This document shows, in pieces, positions 1 through 9,100 of a stretch of 24,026 nucleotides of DNA. Within the stretch, counting starts at the first letter, position 1. Each line of letters starts with the position of its first letter. A model generated the notes under the pieces. It worked only from the letters and a program-made list of their open reading frames with translations, ran no database searches and was not told the DNA's origin. The stretch comes from Anaerohalosphaeraceae bacterium (GTDB lineage: Bacteria > Planctomycetota > Phycisphaerae > Sedimentisphaerales > Anaerohalosphaeraceae): positions 1-24,026 of the forward strand of contig DAOVIC010000003.1 in assembly GCA_030671565.1 (NCBI GenBank). The letters are read 5' to 3'. A program made the position numbers and the translations under genes.

Positions 1-97
1 ATGTGTCATCGACACCGCCGAAGCAGTAAATGTAACGTTCCCGGATTACGTCAAGTTAATGCGCGGGCTGGGAGCGAATATGGAAATAACTGACTAA
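1..97 (+). CDS. aroA: 3' end of an EPSP synthase-like gene (3-phosphoshikimate 1-carboxyvinyltransferase), partial
   Basis: Only the last 31 codons are present, read in the frame beginning at base 2 and ending at the TAA at 95-97. The visible C-terminus contains VTFPDYVKLMRGLGA, which fits the last helix of EPSP synthases (typically a TFPD-F motif followed by a short helix and LGA). MurA, a structural relative, usually ends differently. EPSP synthase joins shikimate-3-phosphate and phosphoenolpyruvate, the step just before chorismate synthase. The next gene, 22 bp downstream on the same strand, is a chorismate synthase homologue, which strongly supports the call and suggests one transcript. 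The N-terminal domain and all catalytic residues lie outside the window, so activity cannot be judged. Confidence 0.6.
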   Translation, partial: CVIDTAEAVNVTFPDYVKLMRGLGANMEITD

Positions 98-119
98 AAT
101 TTTTTTAGGAGCTATATCG

Positions 120-1451
120 ATGTTAGGTTGTCATTTTGGACGCAATTTTCAGGTTACCGTTTCAGGCGGTTCCTATCAGGATGGTTTAAGTGCCACTATT
201 CAGGGCAATCCTCCGGGCATGCTTATCAGCGAGCAGGAAATATACGGCGATCTTCTCCTTAGGAAACCCGGTGCGGATGAATTGTCAAGCCCGCGAAAAG
301 AACCGGACCTGCCGGTCATATATACCGGTGTCAACGCAGCCGATACCATCGAAGGGGCTGGAAACTGGAACCATACCAATGGCACCCCGTTTACAATACT
401 GATACCCAACCTTGACAGGCATTTTATCCATATCAAGCAGTATCAGGACACGAACCGCACACCGCGTCCGGGGCATGCCTCTTACGCATCGTTCATGAAG
501 TACGGTCCTGACGATGACGCGATCGGTGCCGGAATATTCAGCGGACGTTATACCTCAACGATCGTCGGCGCCGGCTATGTCGCCAAGAAAGTGCTTGCCA
601 AATGCGGCATCAAGGTCTTCTCGTATATAAAAGAAGCTGCCGGCGTTGCCTGTCCTGAAGTCGATCACCAGAAGATCTACGAATACACCGAAGCATACAA
701 GAAGATGCGCCACGACTATGACCCGTTTTACCAGAATGTCTATGTCGGCGGCCGTATCAAACCTGAAATGCGGTTCCTCGAAAAGATGGCAGTCATGGCG
801 CAGATCGAAAAAGAGATCGATCCTATCCGCGACACCCAAAAAGAAATGGTTCCCGCTGAGATACTCGACAAGTACGGCGTTCACCACATTCTCTGCTGCC
901 CGGACATCGACGCTTCGAATGCGATGGTCGATGCGTGCAACAAGATCACACAGACCGGTGACTCTTCAGGCGGTATCGTGGAAGTTGTTGTTATGGGAGT
1001 TCCGGCAGGTCTTGGCGAACCTGTTTTCGATAAGCTTGACGGTGAACTTGGCAAAATGCTCGGTATCGGAGCAGTCAAGGGTGTCGAAGTCGGCGCAGGT
1101 TTTGCCGTTAAGGATATGACCGGATTTGAGAGTAACGACCAGATGCATTCGGAAGACGGCAAGGTCGTGTTCGACTCGAACCAGGCAGGCGGGATAACAG
1201 GCGGACTTTCAACCGGACAGGATATCGTGGTAAAACTGGCGGTCAAGCCTACGCCAACTATCGACCGTCCGCAGCATACCATCGATAAGTACACTCTGGA
1301 AAATACGGACCTGGCAGCGATCACACGTCGCGATCCTACGATCGCCGGACGTATCTGGCCGGTCGCGGAGAACTACACCGCGATGGTGATCCTGGACAAC
1401 CTGATGGCACATTACGGGTACCAGACGCTCAAGAATATCGTAGCAGAATAA
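120..1451 (+). CDS. aroC: Atypical chorismate synthase (AroC family)
   Basis: Family members convert 5-enolpyruvylshikimate-3-phosphate to chorismate with reduced FMN, in the cytoplasm. Clear family signatures are the N-terminal PPG and PRKEPD (residues 58-63), RPGHA (116-120), VPAGLGEPVFDKLD (294-307), AGGITGGLSTGQ (356-367) and VAVKPTP-like KLAVKPTPTI. The start at 120 is preceded by AGGAG with good spacing. At 443 residues it is longer than the usual 360-400; the extra length is mainly about 10 residues near 73-84 and a block near 180-250. Several normally invariant active-site motifs are altered. The GESHG position reads GGSYQ (16-20), RRKPG reads LRKPG, the SSARET segment reads SGRYTST (141-147), RPGHAD reads RPGHAS, and GRHDP reads TRRDP. 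The second active-site His in RPGHA is kept. It is either a divergent working enzyme or a paralogue with changed substrate. Fold assignment is secure; activity is not. Confidence 0.85.
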   Translation: MLGCHFGRNFQVTVSGGSYQDGLSATIQGNPPGMLISEQEIYGDLLLRKPGADELSSPRKEPDLPVIYTGVNAADTIEGAGNWNHTNGTPFTILIPNLDRHFIHIKQYQDTNRTPRPGHASYASFMKYGPDDDAIGAGIFSGRYTSTIVGAGYVAKKVLAKCGIKVFSYIKEAAGVACPEVDHQKIYEYTEAYKKMRHDYDPFYQNVYVGGRIKPEMRFLEKMAVMAQIEKEIDPIRDTQKEMVPAEILDKYGVHHILCCPDIDASNAMVDACNKITQTGDSSGGIVEVVVMGVPAGLGEPVFDKLDGELGKMLGIGAVKGVEVGAGFAVKDMTGFESNDQMHSEDGKVVFDSNQAGGITGGLSTGQDIVVKLAVKPTPTIDRPQHTIDKYTLENTDLAAITRRDPTIAGRIWPVAENYTAMVILDNLMAHYGYQTLKNIVAE

Positions 1452-1674
1452 CAGTCGGTTTATGGCTGTGGGAGATGTTGTAAAGATATCCGGCGATGAG
1501 TCGGGCTGCTAAGCTAGTGCTTTGTCCCCTGTAAAATTCTGGATTCAGCGCCAGCTCAATTAGTCAGCCGCAAGGCCGGCGAAGCAGGCAATGTTGTAGC
1601 ATTGCCGATGGAGCCGAACACAGCGGATGGCTGATTGCAGCAAGCTGATCCTGATTTTTATCAGGGATAGAGTA
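1452..1674. other. Intergenic region between convergent genes with a nested hairpin structure
   Basis: This 223-bp gap lies between the 3' ends of aroC and the hybrid kinase. GGCAATG (1587-1593) and CATTGCC (1600-1606) form a perfect 7-bp stem with a 6-nt loop. It is nested inside CGGC (1577-1580)/GCCG (1613-1616) and TCAGCC (1564-1569)/GGCTGA (1629-1634). A separate hairpin, CCTGAT-TTTT-ATCAGG (1650-1665), abuts the kinase stop codon. No T-tract follows either stem, so these are not classic intrinsic terminators, and no coding ORF is convincing here. It may be a 3' UTR fold, a Rho-linked terminator or a small RNA. Confidence 0.45.
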
Positions 1675-4113
1675 CTAGGCACACGCTTTAACCGGTAGAT
1701 ATTTTTGCAGCATCTCCATTAGTTTGGCATGTTCAATAGGCTTGGATATATAATCATCGCAACCGGCTTTGAAGCACTTTTCGTCATCATTTTTCATCGC
1801 ATTAGCAGTTAACGCAACAATCGGTGTCGTTACTCCTTTGCCTCTGAGTGTCCTTGTCGCTTCATATCCATTCATTTTTGGCATATGAATATCCATGAAA
1901 ATTACATCAAAAGATGCTTCCTGTGCCTGCTGGACCGCTTCGGTGCCGTCATTTACAATTGTCACTTCAACTCCGACATTTTCCAGCATTTTCTTGATAA
2001 CCATCTGGTTGGTTGCTACATCCTCAGCAACTAAACAATGGCCTGAATAATTGACACAATCGGATTTATCGTAGTCCGCTTCCAACATCCCGCCAATATT
2101 GTGACGGTCGAGGAAAGGCTGTTTCATTACATCGACGCCGGCAGGTATTACAAGCGAGAATGTTGATCCCTTACCTTCCTCGCTGGTCACACTAACGTCT
2201 CCGCCGAGAAGTTCTGCCAACTGCTTCGTTATTGTCAGCCCCAGCCCTGTACCGCCGTATTTACGAGTTGTGCTTCCGTCGGCTTGCGAAAACGACTCGA
2301 ATATTGTCTGTTGCACGTCCTCTGGTATACCGATGCCCGTATCTTCGACGTCAAAACAGATAAATGGCTTACCTTCCTGCTCGGTCAGAGAAACGTTCAT
2401 GTATACGTGCCCTTTTTTAGTGAATTTAATGGCATTTCCAACAAGATTGATCAGGCACTGTTGCAAACGAGTGGGGTCGCTGCGTATTTCTGCGGGCAAA
2501 CCGTTGTCTTCTACAATTTCAAATTCAAGTCCTTTTCCAGTCGCCTTTGATCTCATCAATGACCCGAGAGAATTAAGCATCTTCCCCAATGAGCAGTCGA
2601 TGGTCTCAATATCGAGCTGGCCGGCTTCGATCTTGGAAAAATCCAGGATGTCGTTGATGAGCGCCAGCAGATTATTGCTGGAATCCCTGATGATGTTAAC
2701 TTCTTCTTTTTGCTCGTCGGTCAGGTCTTCGTCGGCCAGCAGATCGCTGAAACCAATAATAGCGTTCATCGGCGTTCGTATCTCATGGCTCATGTTTGCA
2801 AGAAACTGACTTTTTGCCATATTGGCCATCTCTGCATGTGAAGCCAAATGGTTGGCCCGTGCGGTTGCTAACTCAAGGTCTCGGTTTACTTCTTCTGTTT
2901 CCTTTTTGGCCGCTTCGGCGTCCTCCATCATGTTTAATGTTGCATACTGGACTCGTTCCAGTTTGGACATGTTTGCCTTAAGGAGCTCCTGGACCTCTTT
3001 TCGTTCAGTTGCCTTCTTGCTCAGCAGATCATTCAGCGTTCGCAGTTTTTCTGCCGAGCGTATCTCATTTGCCAGATTTGCTTTTTCTTTCTGGATCCTG
3101 TGAAACCAAACTGCAGTTACAATCAAAACCAGCATTACCAATACCGAACTTGCTACCATTTCCCTGAAGTGAGCCTTGACAGGCGCTGAAACTTCATCAT
3201 ACTTTATCACGGCACCTAACGACCACAACTCGCTGCCAAATCTAATCGGGGTAAAGGCGATCAATTTCTTAGCTACTTGCGGATCTTCATCATGCCAACA
3301 TACTGAATGATAAGTGGCTGTGCCTCTTTTTCCGCTTTTCATTTTCCTGGCAATCTCTTCTACCTCGGACCAATCATGGCCCGGAAAGACTTGTTTTCTT
3401 GTTTCAATAATGTCCTCGCCGATGTGTTTGTCGTTGGCATGAGCTAATACCCAGCCGTCATCATCTATTATCTGCACATAACCTTTTCGGCCGACCCTGA
3501 TCTCTTTTACCATTTCCTGTATTGTACTTAAATGGACCGCAGCTCGAACAACACCGACAAACTTTTTTTTCTTGAAGACGGGATAGCAGACAGAAAAACA
3601 TTTCTTGCCGGAATTTGATGTAAACAATTCACTGACACAGGGCTTATGAGTTTCCATGACCATCCTGATGCCCGGTTTAGCTGAATAATCATTGCCAAGC
3701 CTGGACGCCTCCCATGGTATTCTCGATTGCACTATCCCCTTGGCATCTGTCCTGTATATCCCATGCACCTTGTCCGACAATTGTTCGTAAACAGCCCCGA
3801 GAACTGAATGCCCTTCAGTCTTTATAACATCTTCGTATGACTTGTTGTTCGCGGCAGCAGCCTTAACCCTGGGATCATTGGCAACAAATTCGAGTTTTTT
3901 CTGGATATCGAAAACAAATGCTTCGATGGACTCGGCTTTAGCTTCGGCAGTACTGAAAAGCAATTGTTGGGTACTGGCAACTATCGCATCCTCAAAATCT
4001 TTACTGCTCTTTCGGGCGAAGAAACCTGCCAATACCACTGCTGCCAGCATTATCGCCATTGCTAAAATGCCAAACATTTTTTGCGGCTTCGTCTTTATCT
4101 TTTCGTTTTCCAT
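1675..4113 (-). CDS. Membrane-bound hybrid sensor histidine kinase with Cache sensor and receiver domain
   Basis: This 812-residue protein has a membrane segment at about 13-33, an extracytoplasmic Cache-like sensor region (about 40-315), a second membrane segment (about 318-338) and a charged coiled coil (about 340-435). The HisKA domain carries MSHEIRTPMN with phospho-acceptor His443. The HATPase domain has the N box QCLINLVGNAIKFT (552-565), DTGIGIP (591-597) and GGTGLGLTI (620-628). A C-terminal receiver (about 692-806) has Asp741 in VIFMDIHMP and the conserved Lys791 in SKP. All catalytic residues are intact, so autophosphorylation and transfer to its own receiver are expected. It has no HPt or output domain, so the next partner must be elsewhere. 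The start is ATG with AGGGA upstream. It follows the kinase-less sensor on the same strand by 35 bp, so the two are very likely co-transcribed. The ligand is unknown. Confidence 0.93.
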   Translation of the reverse strand: MENEKIKTKPQKMFGILAMAIMLAAVVLAGFFARKSSKDFEDAIVASTQQLLFSTAEAKAESIEAFVFDIQKKLEFVANDPRVKAAAANNKSYEDVIKTEGHSVLGAVYEQLSDKVHGIYRTDAKGIVQSRIPWEASRLGNDYSAKPGIRMVMETHKPCVSELFTSNSGKKCFSVCYPVFKKKKFVGVVRAAVHLSTIQEMVKEIRVGRKGYVQIIDDDGWVLAHANDKHIGEDIIETRKQVFPGHDWSEVEEIARKMKSGKRGTATYHSVCWHDEDPQVAKKLIAFTPIRFGSELWSLGAVIKYDEVSAPVKAHFREMVASSVLVMLVLIVTAVWFHRIQKEKANLANEIRSAEKLRTLNDLLSKKATERKEVQELLKANMSKLERVQYATLNMMEDAEAAKKETEEVNRDLELATARANHLASHAEMANMAKSQFLANMSHEIRTPMNAIIGFSDLLADEDLTDEQKEEVNIIRDSSNNLLALINDILDFSKIEAGQLDIETIDCSLGKMLNSLGSLMRSKATGKGLEFEIVEDNGLPAEIRSDPTRLQQCLINLVGNAIKFTKKGHVYMNVSLTEQEGKPFICFDVEDTGIGIPEDVQQTIFESFSQADGSTTRKYGGTGLGLTITKQLAELLGGDVSVTSEEGKGSTFSLVIPAGVDVMKQPFLDRHNIGGMLEADYDKSDCVNYSGHCLVAEDVATNQMVIKKMLENVGVEVTIVNDGTEAVQQAQEASFDVIFMDIHMPKMNGYEATRTLRGKGVTTPIVALTANAMKNDDEKCFKAGCDDYISKPIEHAKLMEMLQKYLPVKACA

Positions 4114-4148
4114 AAACGGTTCCCTGCTAAACTGTCTGAGACTGGCTT

Positions 4149-5780
4149 TTATTCCATCGTTTCAGACGAAACTGCGACTTCCGTATCTTCCAGCACAATG
4201 TTGTATTGCGGTTCATTTCCCAACTTGACCAACAATTCATTAACTTGCTTTTTAAGTTCGATCATGCGCAGCTCTCTACCGACTGACAGTTGGCTAAAGC
4301 GGTCTAATTCTTTCATTGTTTTTTGTATCTTATCTTCGTGCTCCCTGCGCTCCGTAATATCAAGTGAATACTCAATTATCTGGGCAACATCCCCCTTATC
4401 ATCAAGGATAGGATAGGCATGGATTTCAACAATTGACTTATTTCCATCATTATCATAATGAACATGATCGACCTTCGCTGCCTTTTTGCTCTTTTTTACC
4501 ATTTTCAGCGGACAGGGGTCATCGGCACCTTCGCATGGTTTCTCGCTGTGATGCGAGAGCATATGGCAAGTTACGTTTTCAGGCAACTCGCCTAATTTTG
4601 CCGAGGAGTTAGCATGTTTGACCGTGTAGTCATTAGCATCGATAACATAAAAAGGGTACTTGAGTGACTCTAAGACATCGCTGAGAAATTCATTTTGTTC
4701 CTGGACCTTTTTCCTTGTCCGTTTATGTTCCTCCATTTCGCTTAATAGCCCTTTGTAAGCATCTTTGATCCGTCGCTCTATTCGAGCGATATATACACAG
4801 AAAAACACCACCAGTAACGTACTTACGGCAGCGCAAACCCCTATCATGTATATTAATAATTTTTTGAGTTCCGCCCGCTGTGAAGTAATATCTTTTAGGA
4901 CGATGATATCACCGACATCCTGCCCTCCGGCATCTATCAAAGGAATAAAGCTCATTCGATAATTCTGCCTATCCAAAGATACGTAAAGCACAGAAGAGAG
5001 GTGGCCTTCTGACTGGCACTCTGAAAGCCCGCCTAGAAACTCATGAACTTCCGGCAGCATCCTTTTTGTAGATTTGTCGCTGACAACAAAATTAGGATAA
5101 GTATCCCAGTCACCCCTTTGTCCGAACACTTCCAAACCTTGTTCCCAGCCGGGGCGGTTCAAATAAGTTTTGTTGATAATAACAAGTATATCTGTATCAG
5201 TGATCTCTGCCAACTCCGGCGTAATATGTGCGACCTCTTCGCCAAGTTCAATGTAACCTGCCAGTTTTCCGTCTATTCGCCAGGGATATACGACTCGCAA
5301 GGTAAACGTACCCAGCGGACCTAATTCAATACCCCATGCAGTCCTGCCGGAATCGGCTGCCTGCTTCATTGTAAATCTGTCTATATGATCGCTGTGCTTT
5401 TCTGGGTTGTGAACCCGCAGAAAGTTGACGCTGTCGAGCCCATGAAAGTAAAAGTGAGTAATATTTTGTTCGGAACGCATCCCTTCAAAGACAGGCGAAG
5501 CATAACGGATCAGCGACTGCCTGTCGTTTGCAAGCCAGGCATCTTGGATATCTTCGTCTTTTTGGAGAAATCCGATCAACCCTCTAAGCATATCCGCATC
5601 TTCCTGCAGTTCCATCTGGAACAGTTGGCCTACTTCGCTTACCGACTTCCGCACTTCCTCGTCGATATGATTATGATGGAGCTGGTGCAAAACGATAACA
5701 CATGTTCCCGAAAACACCAGTGTTGCGAGAATAAGCGGAACGATGAAATTTGCCTTAATTTTTGTTTCATTCTTTTTCAT
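4149..5780 (-). CDS. Cache/PAS membrane sensor protein lacking a kinase domain
   Basis: This 543-residue protein has a membrane segment at 11-32, a large extracytoplasmic sensor region (about 35-305), a second membrane helix (about 307-331), a coiled coil and a PAS domain (about 363-478) ending in DITERRE. The extracellular stretch HFYFHGLDSVNFLRVHNPEK (109-128) resembles dCache_3-type sensors. The PAS carries a Cys/His-rich insertion (C405, H407, H410, H411, C416, C423 with CPL), as in many deltaproteobacterial sensor kinases, possibly for a metal or redox cofactor. The tail contains VGRELRMIELKKQVNELL (500-517), a linker that in related proteins leads into a histidine kinase. Here the protein stops about 25 residues later. 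It therefore probably signals through a partner, most simply the hybrid kinase encoded 35 bp downstream. The start codon has only a weak ribosome-binding site (GAGTG). Confidence 0.85.
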   Translation of the reverse strand: MKKNETKIKANFIVPLILATLVFSGTCVIVLHQLHHNHIDEEVRKSVSEVGQLFQMELQEDADMLRGLIGFLQKDEDIQDAWLANDRQSLIRYASPVFEGMRSEQNITHFYFHGLDSVNFLRVHNPEKHSDHIDRFTMKQAADSGRTAWGIELGPLGTFTLRVVYPWRIDGKLAGYIELGEEVAHITPELAEITDTDILVIINKTYLNRPGWEQGLEVFGQRGDWDTYPNFVVSDKSTKRMLPEVHEFLGGLSECQSEGHLSSVLYVSLDRQNYRMSFIPLIDAGGQDVGDIIVLKDITSQRAELKKLLIYMIGVCAAVSTLLVVFFCVYIARIERRIKDAYKGLLSEMEEHKRTRKKVQEQNEFLSDVLESLKYPFYVIDANDYTVKHANSSAKLGELPENVTCHMLSHHSEKPCEGADDPCPLKMVKKSKKAAKVDHVHYDNDGNKSIVEIHAYPILDDKGDVAQIIEYSLDITERREHEDKIQKTMKELDRFSQLSVGRELRMIELKKQVNELLVKLGNEPQYNIVLEDTEVAVSSETME

Positions 5781-5789
5781 TATACTATA

Positions 5790-5903
5790 TCACTCAAAAT
5801 AAATTATTTCACAAACTGCTTTAACAAAACTATCCCTGAGAATATTATTGGAAATACACTTGCTGTAAGGAGAAATGTTTTCCTGTACCCTCTTGTAATT
5901 CAT
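5790..5903 (-). CDS. Possible 37-residue small ORF upstream of the Cache/PAS sensor
   Basis: ATG at 5901-5903 is preceded by AAAGGG four to five bases upstream and opens 37 codons, ending in TGA nine bases before the sensor start. The peptide begins MNYKRVQENI and ends IIYFE; it has no signal peptide, membrane helix or known motif. Its last codons, GAGTGA, form the only weak ribosome-binding-like sequence for the sensor gene, so coupling is possible. It may be chance: the region is AT-rich and there is no comparative evidence. Confidence 0.22.
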   Translation of the reverse strand: MNYKRVQENISPYSKCISNNILRDSFVKAVCEIIYFE

Positions 5904-6133
5904 TTCCCTTTATAGCTTTTCCATATCGCTTAATAACTGCACCTATACATATATCTCAAAAGTATCGACAAAAACGGGGCACTGAATAACAACCGGAGGG
6001 TATTCTCCTACAAAAAAGTGGCATATTGCACCGTAACGGCAACTATTGGTGGTGGTGGGGAGAGGCCTCTGGCACTTATCGGACGAAGTGGCCAGGGCGA
6101 CTGGGCATTTATCGCCACATTGGCGGACAGTCC
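5904..6133. other. Intergenic region between the secretin terminator and the sensor operon
   Basis: About 230 bp hold no convincing gene. The half next to the terminator (about 5990-6130) is more GC-rich than the half next to the sensor. It contains the perfect palindrome AGAGGCCTCT (6061-6070) and a short stem GGCGA/TCGCC around 6098-6118. A 69-codon minus-strand ORF here runs into the secretin terminator and is not credible. The sensor operon promoter probably lies near 5942-5971. Confidence 0.4.
5942..5971 (-). promoter_or_regulatory. Candidate promoter of the sensor-kinase operon
   Basis: Read on the minus strand, TTGTCG (5966-5971) and TATAGG (5942-5947) are separated by 18 bp, a plausible sigma-70-type promoter. 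It is about 160 bp upstream of the sensor start and just ahead of the possible small ORF. The match is moderate and other AT-rich pairings exist nearby. Confidence 0.33.
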
Positions 6134-6163
6134 AAAAAAAAGGGACGCTCATGAGAGCATCCC
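6134..6163 (-). terminator. Rho-independent terminator of the secretin gene
   Basis: On the minus strand GGGATGCTC, loop TCAT and GAGCGTCCC form a 9-bp stem with one mismatch, followed immediately by eight T residues. It begins about 30 bp after the secretin stop codon. This is the clearest intrinsic terminator in the window and separates the secretin transcript from the sensor operon. Confidence 0.9.
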
Positions 6164-6195
6164 TTTATATTGTCTAAATGTCACTGGAACTTATT

Positions 6196-9100
6196 TTAGT
6201 ATCTAGGTACTTCCTCGGAAATCGCGGCTATCGCATCGGCTTCTGCCTCGTCCTTAAGAATGATCGTAGGCCGGACAAGAACAAGCAGAATCTGTTTGTC
6301 TTTGACTTCGCTGCGGTTGGAGAAGAGCCTTCCAAGAATCGGTATCTTCGAAAGAACCGGTACGCCCATTTCCTTTTCCTGCAACGCCGAAAGTGTAAGT
6401 CCGCCAAGGAGGATCGTTCCTTTATCTGGAACAATAACCCTGGTTTCAATGTTGGTCTCTTCCGACTCAGGAACGTCGAAATTCAGCTTGAGCGCCTCAC
6501 CGTCAACCACCGCAACAGTCTTGTCGGTAAGGCCGCTTGCGAACCTTACGTCTGACAGGCTTGTATTGATGCTTAGAATGACATATTTCTTGTCCAACGT
6601 GATAGTCGGGACGATCATCATTTGTATGCCGCTGTCTACCGTAGAAATTTCGTGATCGACATAGGAATTTCCGCCTATAGTAGTAGATCCATCCGCGGTT
6701 ATCGAACTGGAAGTTGCGACAGAAGCATTCGATATATAGTCATGCTCGGTCATAACAGATATGTTCGCAGACTCACCGCTTATGACGGTCAGTTTTGGAG
6801 CGGTCAGCGTCCTGGCATTTGCATGTGCATTCGTCGCCTTTATCACGAAATTAACAGCAAGGTCGTCCAGCACACCGCCATAGGAAAGCCCAAAGTTCAA
6901 AGCGGGATTGTCTATCCCGGCACTGCCAATACTACCGGGTACGCCGGAATTTGCAGCCTGTGCAAATGTATGGGATCCCTGAGCGACAGAAATAATCTCG
7001 TCAAACCCACCGCCAATTTTCAGCCTGGTGATGTTCGTTTGTATGCCAATATCCTGAAGGAAGTGCTCGTTGACAATAATGAACCTCGCTTCGATCGAAA
7101 CCTGATTATCGCTAAGGTCACTCATTCGATCGATCAGTTCACGAATCTGTTCGTGTACTTCGGCGGTCTGCCATACGATAAGCCTGGTTTGGCCAAAGGG
7201 TCTTATTCTTCCTTTGCCTTCGTCTTCTTCATCTGTTGAAGTGCTGCGTGTTGATCCTCGGCTACCCCGGTTATTACCAAAACCGCCTGTATCTTCTGAC
7301 CAACTGTCGGGCTCGATCTCCCGTATGTTGTAAATAAGCTCGTATAATTTACTTCCTCCCATCATGCCGCCCATGCCGCCGCCCATGCCGCCGCTCATGC
7401 CGCCGCCGCCCATACCGCCGCTCATGCCGCCCATGCCGCCTCCCATGCCACCGCTCATGCCGCCCATGCCGCCGCTCATACCGCCCATGCCGCCGCTCAT
7501 GCCACCCATGCCGCCGCTCATACCGCCCATGCCGCCACCCATGCCGCCGCTCATGCCGCCGCGACCGCCGCCGCCGCCGCCCATCATACTGTTCATCATC
7601 GGTTCACTGACCAGCTGGGCAACATCGTATGTTTCCATAATTAAGGTATCAGGCAGCGATTCCTTTGTGGCAACAGTGACCACGCCTTCTTTAACAGCAT
7701 AATCAATTTCAGTAAGACCTCCGCCTACAGCCTGAAGAATTTGCTCCAGACCGGTCTTCAGCGAAATATTGATTATGCTGTCGCCGAATGAAATCCCGAT
7801 AGGTTCTTCCTTCTCGATAAAAGCATTTTCACTGAGATCTTTCCACATAACCGTCAAAGGCAATGGCGGTTCAACGGAATTTCTCAGTATATCAATTGCC
7901 TCGTAAAACGGCATATCATCCGAGAACTGCGACATATCAACTTGCTCTTCAAGTTGTTTATATATTACTTCGTCAGCAGAGCTGCGTCCGCCCCACTCAT
8001 CTTTTTTGCGGTTCGCTGTAAGGTCCTTCCAGTCGCGGGGAGCTTCGATGTCGTTCGCTCCGAGGAAAGTGATCGCATTACTGTACGGACGATCCTCTTC
8101 GGCAGCCTTCGTAAGTAATTTCAATTCTTCTCGATTCGTCTCCTTTTCAGCATCAAGGATCCGTCGCCATCTGATAGTATCCATCAGCTGTATCCGCCTG
8201 GAAATGGCTCGCTTGTTGGAAGGTTCTATCAGAAGTATTCTTTCGATCTGTCCGAGTGCCTCTTCGTATTTATGCTCCGTCTGAAAAGCATCGGCTCCTT
8301 CGAATAAATTAACGATGGCCTGTTCTCTTTGCTGTTGGACATCGTCTCTAAGCTTAACGGCAAGCTGTTTGCTTTCGATCTCTGTTTCTACTCTCCGCTG
8401 ATCGTCAAACTTCCTTTGCCCCTCTTTGATCTGTTCCCTGATCGATCCCAGTTTGCCCTTGTAAGCCTCGTGCTGTTGTGCCCCAAGGACCATCTGATGA
8501 GTTTCGATAGCGGAAAACGCGGGGCTAAGTTCATTTACAGCAGCGGCAAAGTCACTCTTGCCAAAAGCCTCCGTTGCTTTAGCTGTGGCATTTGTAACAA
8601 CGGCTGCAACATAACTTATTACCCTGTTTCGCTGTGACTGGACCTGTGCGACATAGGAACTTTCCTGAGGATCACGTGACAATTCCGGCTGTAAAGCAAC
8701 CGGAGGAGCGATCGTTTCTCTTACCAGGGCCTGATCGATCCTGGCGAGATAACCCTCTGCAGTAAGTCCGTCGATCTCGACATGCATACCTGAATTGGCA
8801 ACCTGGACAAAGCCTTCTCTGGATTGCGACAGTTTATTTGCGTTAAACAGTGCTATACTATTTGCAAAAGCGTTTACAATTTCACCCTGAACAGGTTCAG
8901 GCTCGGTTTTAACTTCGGCGGCAATCACATCGAATTCAGCAATTACAGAAAATACCTGCTGCCGTTCCTTATCGGAAAGGAACTCGCTGTCTTTGATCAT
9001 CTCAAGGCTTTCCCTGGCCTCGAGTATTTTGCCTTCCGCCTTAAATTGAGAACTGGCGACAAGATGGCTGGCGATCTTTTCTCTTGCTGCGACTGCTTCG

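Noticed and set aside
1560..1640. Cyclic-di-GMP (GEMM) riboswitch
   Set aside because: There is a superficial CGCAAGGCC resemblance, but the conserved core is not matched and no gene lies downstream in either direction.
5776..5781. TATAAT at the sensor gene start as a -10 box
   Set aside because: It overlaps the start codon itself and has no -35 at suitable spacing; a leaderless transcript is possible but unsupported.
5943..6152. 69-codon minus-strand ORF after the secretin
   Set aside because: It begins inside the secretin terminator hairpin and has no motif.
7364..7702. Plus-strand ORF of Met-Pro-Pro repeats
   Set aside because: It is the antisense reading of the Gly/Met codons of the secretin; the repeat composition alone keeps it open.
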